Shown: piece after piece, positions 54,106 through 62,095 of the stretch | Position numbering within the stretch: the stretch's first letter is position 1 | Layout of the letters: each line of letters opens with the position of its first letter | Assembly (NCBI RefSeq): GCF_900129505.1 | Contig: NZ_LT670818.1 | Location: forward strand, 7,287,001-7,351,000 | Length of the DNA stretch: 64,000 nucleotides | Direction: 5' to 3' | Origin: Bradyrhizobium erythrophlei | GTDB taxonomy: Bacteria; Pseudomonadota; Alphaproteobacteria; Rhizobiales; Xanthobacteraceae | The notes under the pieces: generated by a model | The model's database searches: none | Seen by the model: the letters and a program-made list of their open reading frames with translations, nothing else | Told to the model about the DNA's origin: nothing | Position numbers and translations under genes: made by a program

Positions 54106-55101
54106 ATGAAGATCTGCGTATTCGGCGCCGGGGCGATCGGCGGTTACATGGCGGGGGAACTCGCATTAGCTGGCCACGAAGTGTGTGTCATTGCCCGCGG
54201 TGCGCATCTGGCGGCCATTCGAAGGCACGGGCTCAAGCTAATCGTGGAAGGGCAGACGCGCACGGCAGACTTGCCGGCGAGCGACGACCCCGCGGCGTTT
54301 GGTCCGCAGGACGTCGTGATCTGCGCGCTGAAGGCACAGCAGTCCCACGCCAGCGCGGGCGCGTTCGCTCCGCTGCTCGGTCCACACACCGCCGTTCTCA
54401 CAGCGATGAACGGAATTCCCTGGTGGTATTTCTACAGGGAGCGCGGCCCGCTGGACGGCCATCATTTGGAAAGCGTCGATCCCGGCGCCGCGCAATGGAA
54501 CGTGATTGGACCGGAGCGCGCCATCGGCTGCGTGGTCGATCCCGCCTGCGAGGTCGTGGCGCCCGGGGTGATCGAACATCGTCTGTTCAAGCGCTTCATC
54601 ATCGGCGAACCCGACGGCTCCACCTCGGACCGCATCGTGGCCCTGCGCGATGCCCTGGTTTCGGCCGGATTCGATGCGCCGATCCGCGATACGATCCGCT
54701 GGAACATCTGGCTCAAGCTCTGGGGCAACGTCTGCTTCAATCCGATCAGCGCCCTTACCCTCGCGACCCTCGATCGCGTCACCTCCGAGCCCGGCCTCCG
54801 CGCCCTATGCAAGTCCATGATGGCCGAAGCCCAGGCGATAACAGCATCGCTCGGTCTCACCATTCCGGAGCAAATGATGGAGAGGCGGCTGAACGCAGCC
54901 GGTTCCGTCGTCGGTCACAAAATTTCGATGCTGCAAGATCTCGAACGAGGCCGATCACTAGAGATCGATGCACTCGTTACCGCCGTCCAGGAAATGGGCC
55001 GCCTCGTCAAGATCGCAACACCGACGATCGACGCGGTGCTTGCGTTGGTACAGGAACGTGGCCGGCAGGCTGGACTCTACGGCAATGATGCCCAGCGCTA
55101 A
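54106..55101 (+). CDS. Ketopantoate reductase family protein (PanE/ApbA)
   Basis: 331 residues. ICVFGAGAIGGYMAGELALA is the NADP-binding start, VVICALKAQQ carries the cofactor-side Lys, and AMNGIPWWYF follows the usual 'qNG' motif. C-terminal domain: RWNIWLKLWGNVCFNPISAL with the catalytic Lys and Asn region, and DLERGRSLEIDALVTAV. Beyond pantothenate synthesis, many paralogues reduce other 2-oxo acids; the LysR pairing in an accessory region favours such a side role. Confidence 0.88.
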   Translation: MKICVFGAGAIGGYMAGELALAGHEVCVIARGAHLAAIRRHGLKLIVEGQTRTADLPASDDPAAFGPQDVVICALKAQQSHASAGAFAPLLGPHTAVLTAMNGIPWWYFYRERGPLDGHHLESVDPGAAQWNVIGPERAIGCVVDPACEVVAPGVIEHRLFKRFIIGEPDGSTSDRIVALRDALVSAGFDAPIRDTIRWNIWLKLWGNVCFNPISALTLATLDRVTSEPGLRALCKSMMAEAQAITASLGLTIPEQMMERRLNAAGSVVGHKISMLQDLERGRSLEIDALVTAVQEMGRLVKIATPTIDAVLALVQERGRQAGLYGNDAQR

Positions 55102-55522
55102 GCCCGGGCGTTCCTCCGCCAAATCTGACATAGCTGCTGGCGGCGCTCGGCTCACCGCGTGTATGGGAGGACAACAGTTATGGGTTCTTAACTAAATTCC
55201 GTGGCCTGGCGAACGGCCGCTTTGCGCCATAACCGGTCGTTCGCTTAATTCGCCACCGCGGCGTCTGTTCGGCATGCTACGGCACCGCGTCAACGCTTCA
55301 AACGCGGTCAGGCTCCGGGCGGGCGGCAGCACGCGTCATGGTCGACATCCCCGCGAAGAGGAACGGAAAGTTCCTGAGCCGTATGTGATTGCTGCGCTTG
55401 CGGAGCGATGGTCGGGACTGTTTTCTTATTCAGCCGCCAACGCGGTCGCCCAGCTGAAATCATAATGCGCGCTCAATGCTTTCATCGCGACGTTATGCGT
55501 GGCTCGCCGTCAATTGCGCCCC
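55102..55522. other. Gap without recognised genes
   Basis: Short plus frames at 55274-55465 and 55408-55707 show no family features and are out of frame with the real remnant that follows. Confidence 0.4.
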
Positions 55523-55808
55523 ATGGGCCTGAGCAGATACATACATTTTACTGGACGATTTTGGCTCTCTCGGTAGGGCATGGCGTGAGACCGACGAAGC
55601 GGGAGCTAATCACGCGGCGCTGGTCCGAAACCTGCTCGACGGGCAATATGAGAATCCAGTCCGCATCGTCGCCTTCAATGCCACCGAAGGCTGGTCGCGT
55701 GACGTAACGGTCGATATCGCCGACGAGCTACGACGACGCTATGCCGAATACGACGAGGTGCCCCGGACGGTTCTCGCGTTCATGGAAGCGGCGACCAACC
55801 GGCACTGA
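55523..55808 (+). pseudogene. Small conserved Rhizobiales protein, frameshifted
   Basis: MGLSRYIHF (from the ATG at 55523) is separated by one extra base near 55550 from LDDFGSLGRAWRETDEAG, LLDGQYENPVRIVAFNATEG, WSRDVTVDIADELRRRY and the stop at 55806-55808. Joined, they form an 80-100-residue protein of a kind I recall as common in Bradyrhizobium (function unknown). The frameshift kills it unless it is a sequence error. Confidence 0.6.
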
Positions 55809-55905
55809 GGCCAGCTCGCAAAACTGCTGCTGGCTGCCGACGCATCAAACAAAAAGGTAATATTGCTTTGCAAGGGCTGCGCGACCCGAGGCTGACTCCC
55901 CAATC

Positions 55906-56103
55906 ATGAAATGCTCACTCTGCGAGGATTGCGGCTGGCTGTGTGAAGGCCACCCGGATCGACCATGGGAAGGCGAGCACGCCTGCACCTGCGGTGGCGC
56001 TGGCGCGCCCTGTCCCGAGTGCAACAGGGGCAACGACGAAGACGCGCCGCGAATGCCGAGCGGCTTTCGCACCATTGTTGACCTGAAGGGCTGGCGACAT
56101 TAG
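55906..56103 (+). CDS. Small cysteine-rich conserved protein
   Basis: 65 residues with Cys-x-x-Cys-x-x-Cys (CSLCEDCGWLCEGHPDRPW), then ACTCGGAGAPCPECN. Eight cysteines and the CxCGGxGxPCPxC pattern resemble DnaJ-type zinc clusters, so a small zinc protein is likely. It belongs to the run of small conserved ORFs at 55.5-57.7 kb. Function unknown. Confidence 0.65.
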   Translation: MKCSLCEDCGWLCEGHPDRPWEGEHACTCGGAGAPCPECNRGNDEDAPRMPSGFRTIVDLKGWRH

Positions 56104-56143
56104 CAACCGTGGCTGGTCTCGCGATTTCGACAATCCGATACCG

Positions 56144-56398
56144 GTGCCGCGCGGTCGCCAGCTCATGACCCTCCGGGACGCCGCCCTCTACATCACCAAG
56201 CTTCCGAAAGCCCAGCACGACGCCCCAGAATGGCAGGCCGCGATGGAAGCCCTGCTTCTCGTTGCCGAGCTTGGCGGCCCGACAATGTTCGCCCGGATCG
56301 GCGTCATGCGGGCGTTGAACCGGCATGTTGAGCGGGTATTCAACCCCGACCGCAAGGAGACGCATTGGGGGAAGCGGAAGCTGGCGCGAGATCGGTAA
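56144..56398 (+). CDS. Small conserved hypothetical protein
   Basis: 84 residues; the start at 56144 keeps PRGRQLMTLRDAALYITKLP, which I recall as the conserved N-terminus; M8 at 56165 is possible. AEL-containing LLLVAELGGPTMFARIGVMR, ALNRHVERVFNPDRK and HWGKRKLARD follow. A common unknown in Bradyrhizobium-like genomes. Forty bases after the cysteine-rich gene, same strand. Confidence 0.7.
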   Translation: MPRGRQLMTLRDAALYITKLPKAQHDAPEWQAAMEALLLVAELGGPTMFARIGVMRALNRHVERVFNPDRKETHWGKRKLARDR

Positions 56399-56455
56399 TC
56401 GGGCTGGCCGTCATCCCGGTTGCCCTGACGAATTGGACGATGGTGCGCTTTGGGG

Positions 56456-56626
56456 TCAATGCGTCAGCCTGCGCAGGATCGCCTTGATCGCCTCCCTGAA
56501 CTCTCGCAAGGGGCGGGCATATTCTTCGATGATCCTCCTGCGCTCATCCCCGTTCGGCGGCGTGCTCGCGGCGGTCGGCTTGACCGGAGGATATTTGCTA
56601 TTGTCGGGGGTATCGGACTTCCCCAT
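56456..56626 (-). CDS. Small hypothetical protein
   Basis: 56 residues from the ATG at 56626 (frame extends to 56674). A polar, Pro-rich start (DTPDNSKYPPVKPTAAST) precedes a basic amphipathic helix (RRRIIEEYARPLREFREAIK). The layout of disordered arm plus helix is like a small conserved protein family of the same group. Function unknown. Confidence 0.5.
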   Translation of the reverse strand: MGKSDTPDNSKYPPVKPTAASTPPNGDERRRIIEEYARPLREFREAIKAILRRLTH

Positions 56627-56730
56627 GGCGGCGCGCCTCTCACCCCGGAACGCAGAACAGCCGGGAGGCCGCACGCTTGATCTATCTCAAGGGCAACGAA
56701 ACCAGAGTTCGAGTGGCAGGAGCGTCCGTG

Positions 56731-56937
56731 TCAGGCATCTGTGCCCATCTTAACGGAAGAAAACTTGCCCCGGACATCCGCCCCGCGCTTGCCGCAGGCC
56801 GTGCAGACGAAGCGGTGCGCGATGTCGGACAGCCGGACGTGATCGGGCCATTGGTCTGCGGTCATCGAGATCGAATGGCTGCACCGGTAATCGGCGCAAT
56901 AGATCAGCACGTCGCGGCGGATGCCCATCTCGCGCAT
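56731..56937 (-). CDS. Small conserved zinc-ribbon-like protein
   Basis: 68 residues. LIYCADYRCSHSISMTADQW and HRFVCTACGKRGADVRGKF give two Cys pairs (C-x5-C and C-x-x-C) fitting a zinc ribbon. A frequent small unknown in Bradyrhizobium genomes as I recall. It may bind nucleic acid; that is a guess. Confidence 0.65.
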   Translation of the reverse strand: MREMGIRRDVLIYCADYRCSHSISMTADQWPDHVRLSDIAHRFVCTACGKRGADVRGKFSSVKMGTDA

Positions 56938-57280
56938 TTCGCCGAAGGTGACGTTTGGGGGGCCATGCCGCTATTGAAGCGCAGGCCGGGATGGGAGGCA
57001 AATGAGCAAGAAACGTTCTACAAAACGTTCTACATGCCCCAATCCAAAGAACTTTTATTACTGATATCATTCGTAAATTAGATACCAAAAAACTGGTTTG
57101 GCCCCGCTAGGGAGCGCCAGTAATATCAATTGCTTAGCTCCCACCGGGCTGCAACTGTCCAATAAACGGGTGTGGACAGACTTAGACACGATGACAGCGT
57201 AGTATTAGTGGCCGCACTGACGGGTTGATGTGCCAAAACCTTTCTCGTGAAGGGTGGCAGTTATCGACGAGAGTCCTTTG

Positions 57281-57679
57281 ATGACTGACGAGCCGCTTTC
57301 TCTTCAGGGCCGGCAGCAAACCGCGCAGGCTATGCGCCGGCGCATGGTGATCACTTTGGTTGCCGCAGTAGTGCTCATTGGCGGTGGCTGGATAACCCTG
57401 TGGGCCGCAGGCGGTAATTCCTCGGTCGCAACGGCGCCGCACGCTCCCACTGCTTCAGCGGGTAGCCGGCGGCCTTCGGACGAGCTTCTGGAGACCACCA
57501 AGGGTCTCCAGGTCACCCAGCAGCAGGCTGTCGACCAACTGCAAGTCGTTCAAGATCAGCTTGTCGCTCAGCAGGCGGAAATGAAAAAGCTCGCCGAGCA
57601 GATCACCGCCCTAACCGAGAAACTCGACGCCCTGCAGCAATCGACCCACGCAGCCGGGCCGACACCCAAATCACACTAG
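57281..57679 (+). CDS. Membrane-anchored coiled-coil protein, unknown function
   Basis: 132 residues from the ATG at 57281; a GTG at 57254 is possible. One membrane helix (MVITLVAAVVLIGGGWITLW) follows a basic stretch (AMRRR), then a disordered Ala/Pro/Ser linker and a long Gln-rich coiled coil (QQQAVDQLQVVQDQLVAQQA, EMKKLAEQITALTEKLDALQ). It is likely to be inserted with its C-terminus in the periplasm. No enzymatic motif. Confidence 0.6.
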   Translation: MTDEPLSLQGRQQTAQAMRRRMVITLVAAVVLIGGGWITLWAAGGNSSVATAPHAPTASAGSRRPSDELLETTKGLQVTQQQAVDQLQVVQDQLVAQQAEMKKLAEQITALTEKLDALQQSTHAAGPTPKSH

Positions 57680-58122
57680 GCCCTCTCAGTTGAGATGCCT
57701 CTCCATGACGCCGTTCTGTTTCTCACCGTATCCATCATATGAGCCGCGTTGAGGGTCTGCAGGCTCGATCATGATGCGTCATTCCGCGATGCGCTCCTGC
57801 GTCACGGTCTGTTCGGAAACCGGCTTACCGAAAGCAACGCGGCTTCCGGTTCGAACGCACATTTTCTCGAGCGTCCGCTCGGCAAGTCCGATCAGCCACA
57901 TGCAGATAGACATGGCGGTCCATAAACGACTGGAGGCGTTTCGGCTCGATGACTTTGTTGGACTCGGAATAGACCATGAAGATTTCTAAATCTGGGCCGG
58001 CGATCGCGGGTTTCTGATCTGCACCGTAGGCGGGCCAGCGTTATAACCTCAAGGAAGCATTGGCAGCAGAACGACTCTGCCGCCAATACCGACCGAGGCC
58101 GAGGCCGCGCGCCAGGCGAGCG
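57680..58122. other. Gap without a firm gene
   Basis: A plus frame 57771-57989 and a minus frame 57892-58086 lack recognisable features. Nothing else is seen in these 443 bases. Confidence 0.4.
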
Positions 58123-58596
58123 TTATTTCCGGGGCGGAGCGATATCCACTCCGAGAAACTCGAACGGGGCGGCACTGGCATTTTTCCAGTTGTGAAGCGT
58201 GTTGGGCTGGAAGACGATTACATCGTCGGGCTTGTACTTGATCTCGCTGATTGTCGCGCCAGTCTGGTCAACAAGACCAAGCGTTCCCGTACCGCCTATG
58301 ACATAGAGAATGTATTGCTGACGACCGTCGTGGGTTGCCACGGCCCCACCCGGTTCGACGCGGCCCCTTGCGATCTGAACGCCGGTTCCGGCGAGCTCGA
58401 GGGCCGTCGCGTAGGCGAAGCCCTCATTCGGCTTGCCCTCCCCCATGGCCGGCACTGCGGTCAGCACGAAGGCGTCCTTTTTGATGGCCACCGGGGTCTT
58501 TCCCGCCGCATTGTCGATGACGTAAACATCGCCCGCCCGGGCCGAAACGGTGCCCAAGGCCAACAAGAACAAGGCAAGCATCAACGGTCCACGCAT
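58123..58596 (-). CDS. Secreted cupin-domain protein
   Basis: 157 residues from the ATG at 58596 with GGGAGGACAAGA upstream. The signal peptide is RGPLMLALFLLALGTVSARA. The cupin barrel has VEPGGAVATHDGRQQYILYV (motif 1 with His and Gln in place of some ligands) and GTGTLGLVDQTG, then VIVFQPNTLHNWKNAS (motif 2 with the His). A periplasmic sugar-acid or aromatic-binding or isomerising role is possible. Its promoter carries a GntR site, which puts it in the 58-61 kb regulon. Confidence 0.8.
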   Translation of the reverse strand: MRGPLMLALFLLALGTVSARAGDVYVIDNAAGKTPVAIKKDAFVLTAVPAMGEGKPNEGFAYATALELAGTGVQIARGRVEPGGAVATHDGRQQYILYVIGGTGTLGLVDQTGATISEIKYKPDDVIVFQPNTLHNWKNASAAPFEFLGVDIAPPRK

Positions 58597-58609
58597 TCTT
58601 GTCCTCCCA

Positions 58610-58621
58610 TTGTATGACATT
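58610..58621. promoter_or_regulatory. GntR-type site 1, TTGTATGACATT
   Basis: 14 bases upstream of the cupin start codon. It differs by two bases from site 2 (58831) and by two from site 3 (60856, other strand). A weaker look-alike, TCGTAGGGCAAC, follows directly. Confidence 0.6.
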
Positions 58622-58830
58622 ATCGTAGGGCAACATGATAGCACATCGGCATTCCGGCGCCACCGCTTGCTGCACTCGGGCTGCCTCGAGCTGAAAATTC
58701 CCCTCGATCGGGAAGGGTTTCCTCGCTTTTTTGCGGCCGTCGCTCGAGACGAACGAGGGTCTCCGGTTTTCTCCAATTACTGTTCAGAGCAGGATTGCAA
58801 GGCTATTTCTCACATTGCTGACCGACAATT

Positions 58831-58842
58831 TTGTACGACAAT
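58831..58842. promoter_or_regulatory. GntR-type site 2, TTGTACGACAAT
   Basis: Contains the perfect palindrome TTGT-ACG-ACAA, 86 bases before the GntR start, in the divergent gap to the cupin gene. Likely autoregulatory. Confidence 0.65.
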
Positions 58843-58927
58843 AATGCATATATTGCGTTTGCCACAGAATCATTTCCCCCCTATAGGGTGAGCATGTACG
58901 TGGGAAGAGCGCGAAAGTATTAGCAGG

Positions 58928-59662
58928 ATGGCAGAAAGTCTTGGACTGATCGTCCCCACTCGCGGCGTGACCGATGCTGTCGATACGCGATCGGAAGGCG
59001 AAGGCGCGAGTTTTCCTGACATCGTCGTCAACGCCATTATCCGCGGCGTCCACGCCGGCCGCCTGGTCCCCGGCCAGCGTCTCGTCGAGGCGGATCTGAC
59101 GCGCAATCTTGGCGTGAGCCGCGGGCCGGTCCGCGAGGCACTGAAACGGCTTGCCGCGGAAGGCATCGTGACGCTGAACCGCCATCGCGGAGCCTTCGTC
59201 CGCGCCATGACGCGCGACGAGGTGCGCGATACGCTGATGATCCTGGAAGTTCTCACCGGCTTGGTCGCACGGCTTGCAGCGCAGCATATCGACATGAAAG
59301 GGAACCGCGAGGCCTTCACCGCCGAACACGAGAAGCTCATGACGTTCCGGGATCAGGGTGACAGCATTGCATTCCTTGACCAGCGCCGCTCCTACTATGA
59401 CGCACTCCTTCGCATCGGCGGCAATGGTGAACTGAAACGTTTGATGCCCCTGATGCAGATTCACCTGCTGCGCTTGCAGTTCCAGCCTTATGTGACGGCG
59501 CGTCAGCACGAAAAGCAGTTCCAGGACTATGAGGCGATTTCGCGCGCCGTTCTGAGCGGCAATCCTCGCCTGTCGGAACGGGTGATGCATCTTCACATCA
59601 GACGCACCCGTCTGGCGCTTGACCGCCTTTCGCAAGAAGCGTTTGCACCGGTCCAGTCCTAG
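58928..59662 (+). CDS. GntR family transcriptional regulator, FCD subfamily
   Basis: 244 residues. DIVVNAIIRGVHAGRLVPGQ, RLVEADLTRNLGVSRGPVRE, ALKRLAAEGIVTLNRHRGAF form the winged helix, and MTRDEVRDTLMILEVLTGLV starts the FCD domain, which ends HLHIRRTRLALDRL. The usual TPLREAL is GPVREAL here. Three matching sites lie ahead of the cupin gene, itself and the alcohol dehydrogenase/SDR pair, so these form its probable regulon. Confidence 0.9.
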   Translation: MAESLGLIVPTRGVTDAVDTRSEGEGASFPDIVVNAIIRGVHAGRLVPGQRLVEADLTRNLGVSRGPVREALKRLAAEGIVTLNRHRGAFVRAMTRDEVRDTLMILEVLTGLVARLAAQHIDMKGNREAFTAEHEKLMTFRDQGDSIAFLDQRRSYYDALLRIGGNGELKRLMPLMQIHLLRLQFQPYVTARQHEKQFQDYEAISRAVLSGNPRLSERVMHLHIRRTRLALDRLSQEAFAPVQS

Positions 59663-59778
59663 GCCGCTGTGCCCGCTGCTTTTCGAACCGGAATCTTGTT
59701 GCGCCCTCCCCAGCAACGAACTCGACCAGTCTCGCGAAAATACGCTGCACTCGATTCACGAAGCGGCAATAGATCCGA

Positions 59779-60816
59779 TCAGACGCCGGGCCGGATCAGA
59801 ACCTTGATCTGGCCTTTCGGCCTGCGCAAGGCCTCGAACGCGGCCGGCAGTTCATCGAAACCGACGATGTCGGACACCAGCGGCATGGCGTTGATGGCCT
59901 TCTTGGCGATCGCATCGAGCACGATATCGAAATCCTCACTGAGATAGCCGAGCACAAACTGGATATCCAGTTCCTTGAGGATCGCCGAGATCGGCACGAC
60001 CGTGTCCTCCATCATGCAGACGCCGACAACCACGATCTGGCCGCGCGGACGCGACAGGTCGATGCATTGCTGGATGAGGCCGCGCACGCCGACACATTCA
60101 AAGATCGCGTCGGGCGGACAGCCCGCGATCCTGACGAAGGCTTCGGCGGTGTCCGCCGATGCCGGATCGATAACCGCGGTCGCGCCCATTGCCATCGACT
60201 TCTCGCGCCTTGTCGCGTTCATCTCGCTCACCACGACCTCGCGCGCGCCGGCGAGTCTGGCGAACGCAGCCACCGACAGGCCGATCGGCCCGGCGCCGAT
60301 GATCAGGACGCGCGCGCCCACGCCGAGCTTGGCCTTGCGCACGGCATGGAGGCCGACGGCGAGCGGTTCGACCAACGCACCCTCTTCATAGGACACCCCG
60401 TCTGGCAGCCGGAGCGCCTGCCGCGCGCCGACCTTGACATATTCGGCATAGGCTCCCGGCACATCGACTGCGAGACCGGTAATGCGATTGTTGGGACAGA
60501 GAATGCCGAGGTCGTTCTTGCAGGCACCTAGTCGCTGGCAAATCTCGTCGGCACAGGCATTGACAGGAACAGACGTCAGCCGGTCGCCCTTCTTCCAGGC
60601 AGCGTCGGCGCTTTTTACAACCTCGCCCGAGAATTCATGACCGAGCACCGTGCCATCCGGAACGACGAACACGCCTTCTGCGGTCGCATGCAGATCTGAC
60701 CCGCAGATGCCGCAATAAGCGACCTTCAGCAAAACTTCGCCATCCCGGATCTCCGGATCGACGACCGTTTCAATGGCGAGCGGATTTCCGAGCCCGCGAA
60801 ACACGGCGGCTTTCAT
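59779..60816 (-). CDS. Zinc-dependent alcohol dehydrogenase (MDR superfamily)
   Basis: 345 residues from the ATG at 60816 (GGGAGGGAAAAGTC upstream). Catalytic zinc: CGICGSDLH and GHEFSG; the ALVEPLAVGLHAV block is standard. The structural zinc lobe is irregular (NACADEICQRLGACKND) and may not hold all four Cys. NAD site: VLIIGAGPIGLSVAAFARLA. It oxidises an alcohol or polyol. Divergent from the SDR at 60938, with a shared GntR site between them. Confidence 0.9.
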   Translation of the reverse strand: MKAAVFRGLGNPLAIETVVDPEIRDGEVLLKVAYCGICGSDLHATAEGVFVVPDGTVLGHEFSGEVVKSADAAWKKGDRLTSVPVNACADEICQRLGACKNDLGILCPNNRITGLAVDVPGAYAEYVKVGARQALRLPDGVSYEEGALVEPLAVGLHAVRKAKLGVGARVLIIGAGPIGLSVAAFARLAGAREVVVSEMNATRREKSMAMGATAVIDPASADTAEAFVRIAGCPPDAIFECVGVRGLIQQCIDLSRPRGQIVVVGVCMMEDTVVPISAILKELDIQFVLGYLSEDFDIVLDAIAKKAINAMPLVSDIVGFDELPAAFEALRRPKGQIKVLIRPGV

Positions 60817-60855
60817 GACTTTTCCCTCCCAGGATGACAAAAATTGTTGTGCAAT

Positions 60856-60867
60856 ATTGTCATACGA
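60856..60867. promoter_or_regulatory. GntR-type site 3, TCGTATGACAAT on the minus strand
   Basis: The plus strand reads ATTGTCATACGA. It lies 40 bases before the alcohol dehydrogenase start and 71 before the SDR start, in their common divergent gap. Confidence 0.6.
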
Positions 60868-60937
60868 TCTAGCCTGATATCAACCACAAAAGCTCGAACT
60901 ATCGAGCATTTTCACGTCCGCAAACCGGGAGGGACCT

Positions 60938-61720
60938 ATGGCACGGCTGGAAGGAAAGATCGCACTGATAACAGGCGCAGGTTCTGGCGTCGGCCGCGCA
61001 GCGATGCAGGTATTCTCGAAGGAAGGTGCGAAGGTCGTCGGGGTCTCGCGCACCCAGAGCGCACTCGACGAAACGTTGAAGCTGGTCGAGGCAGCCGGCG
61101 GCAAGGGCGCGGTTGTATCGGCCGACTTGGCTACCGAAGCCGGCGCGGCCAAGGCGATGAAAGCCACCCTCGATGCCTTCGGACGCATCGACATTCTCGT
61201 GAACTCCGCCGGCGTCGGCTACAGCTGGATGGAAAAGAGCGAAGGCTCGATGAACGACATTGCAACGACCTCGCTCGACAAGTGGAACGAAGTCATCGGC
61301 ATTAACCTGACCAGCTGCTTCCTGATGTCGAAACTCGCCGTGCTGGAAATGAAGAAGCAGGGCGGCGGCGCGATCGTCAACGTCACCAGCATTTCGGGCT
61401 TTCAGGGCCTTGGCGCGGCACACACCTACTGCGCGGCCAAGGGCGGCTCGATCAATCTGACCCGCGCCATGTGTGTCGCCTACGCCATGGACAATATCCG
61501 CACCAACTGCATCGCGCCCGGCTTCATCGACACGCCGATGGTCGCCTCGGTGCTGAACCTGTTTGATGATCCCAATATGGCGGACCGCCTGACGCCGATG
61601 CGGCGTCCGGGGACACCGGAAGAAATGGCCTATGGCTGCCTCTATCTCGCGTCCGACGAGGCGAGCTATTGCAATGGAACCGTGCTGGTCATCGACGGTG
61701 GTACGACGGCGAGGCAGTAG
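60938..61720 (+). CDS. SDR family oxidoreductase
   Basis: 260 residues, with GAGGGACCT upstream. ALITGAGSGVGRAAMQVFSK binds the cofactor, VNSAGVGYS is the structural motif, TSISGFQGLGAAHTYCAAKG carries Ser, Tyr and Lys. GFIDTPMVAS and VIDGGTTARQ are usual late motifs. Together with the alcohol dehydrogenase it would give two oxidations of a hydroxylated substrate. Confidence 0.9.
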   Translation: MARLEGKIALITGAGSGVGRAAMQVFSKEGAKVVGVSRTQSALDETLKLVEAAGGKGAVVSADLATEAGAAKAMKATLDAFGRIDILVNSAGVGYSWMEKSEGSMNDIATTSLDKWNEVIGINLTSCFLMSKLAVLEMKKQGGGAIVNVTSISGFQGLGAAHTYCAAKGGSINLTRAMCVAYAMDNIRTNCIAPGFIDTPMVASVLNLFDDPNMADRLTPMRRPGTPEEMAYGCLYLASDEASYCNGTVLVIDGGTTARQ

Positions 61721-61761
61721 GTGGAACAGATCAACGCGGGTCGGAGCGATCCGGCCTGCGT

Positions 61762-62070
61762 TCATCCGGCGATTTCCTCACCGATCAGGATGATCGGCTT
61801 GACGTCGGTGAAATTCGGAATGTCGGCCTGGGTGCGCGGACCGTGGGCCGCGAGCGCAGCGTTCGTCGTCTTCAAATCCGAGAAACGCAATTCGGCGACA
61901 AGCTGGAAGACCGCGCCGGGGTCGGTGACGATCGGCCGGTAGAAGGTCAGCGATTGCATGCCCATCGGCGCCAGCAGATCCCGGCACAGCGGCAGATGGC
62001 TGTTCTGGTAGTAGGCGAGGTCGAATTTCGATTCCGGATCACTGGGATAAAGCACGCTGACGACGATCAT
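61762..62070 (-). CDS. EthD family protein
   Basis: 102 residues. VSVLYPSDPESKFDLAYYQN, SHLPLCRDLLAPMG and VFQLVAELRFSDL fit the dimeric alpha/beta barrel of EthD, a fold of small proteins that help in degradation of ethers and polyketide-like compounds; the reaction is usually unknown. It lies 25 bases downstream of the thiolase on the same strand. Confidence 0.8.
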   Translation of the reverse strand: MIVVSVLYPSDPESKFDLAYYQNSHLPLCRDLLAPMGMQSLTFYRPIVTDPGAVFQLVAELRFSDLKTTNAALAAHGPRTQADIPNFTDVKPIILIGEEIAG

Positions 62071-62095
62071 GGTCGTGTCCCCCGTTCAATCGTTG

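Noticed and set aside
57771..58086. Short frames on both strands in the gap before the cupin gene
   Set aside because: No ribosome site, no family features and no neighbour context supporting translation.
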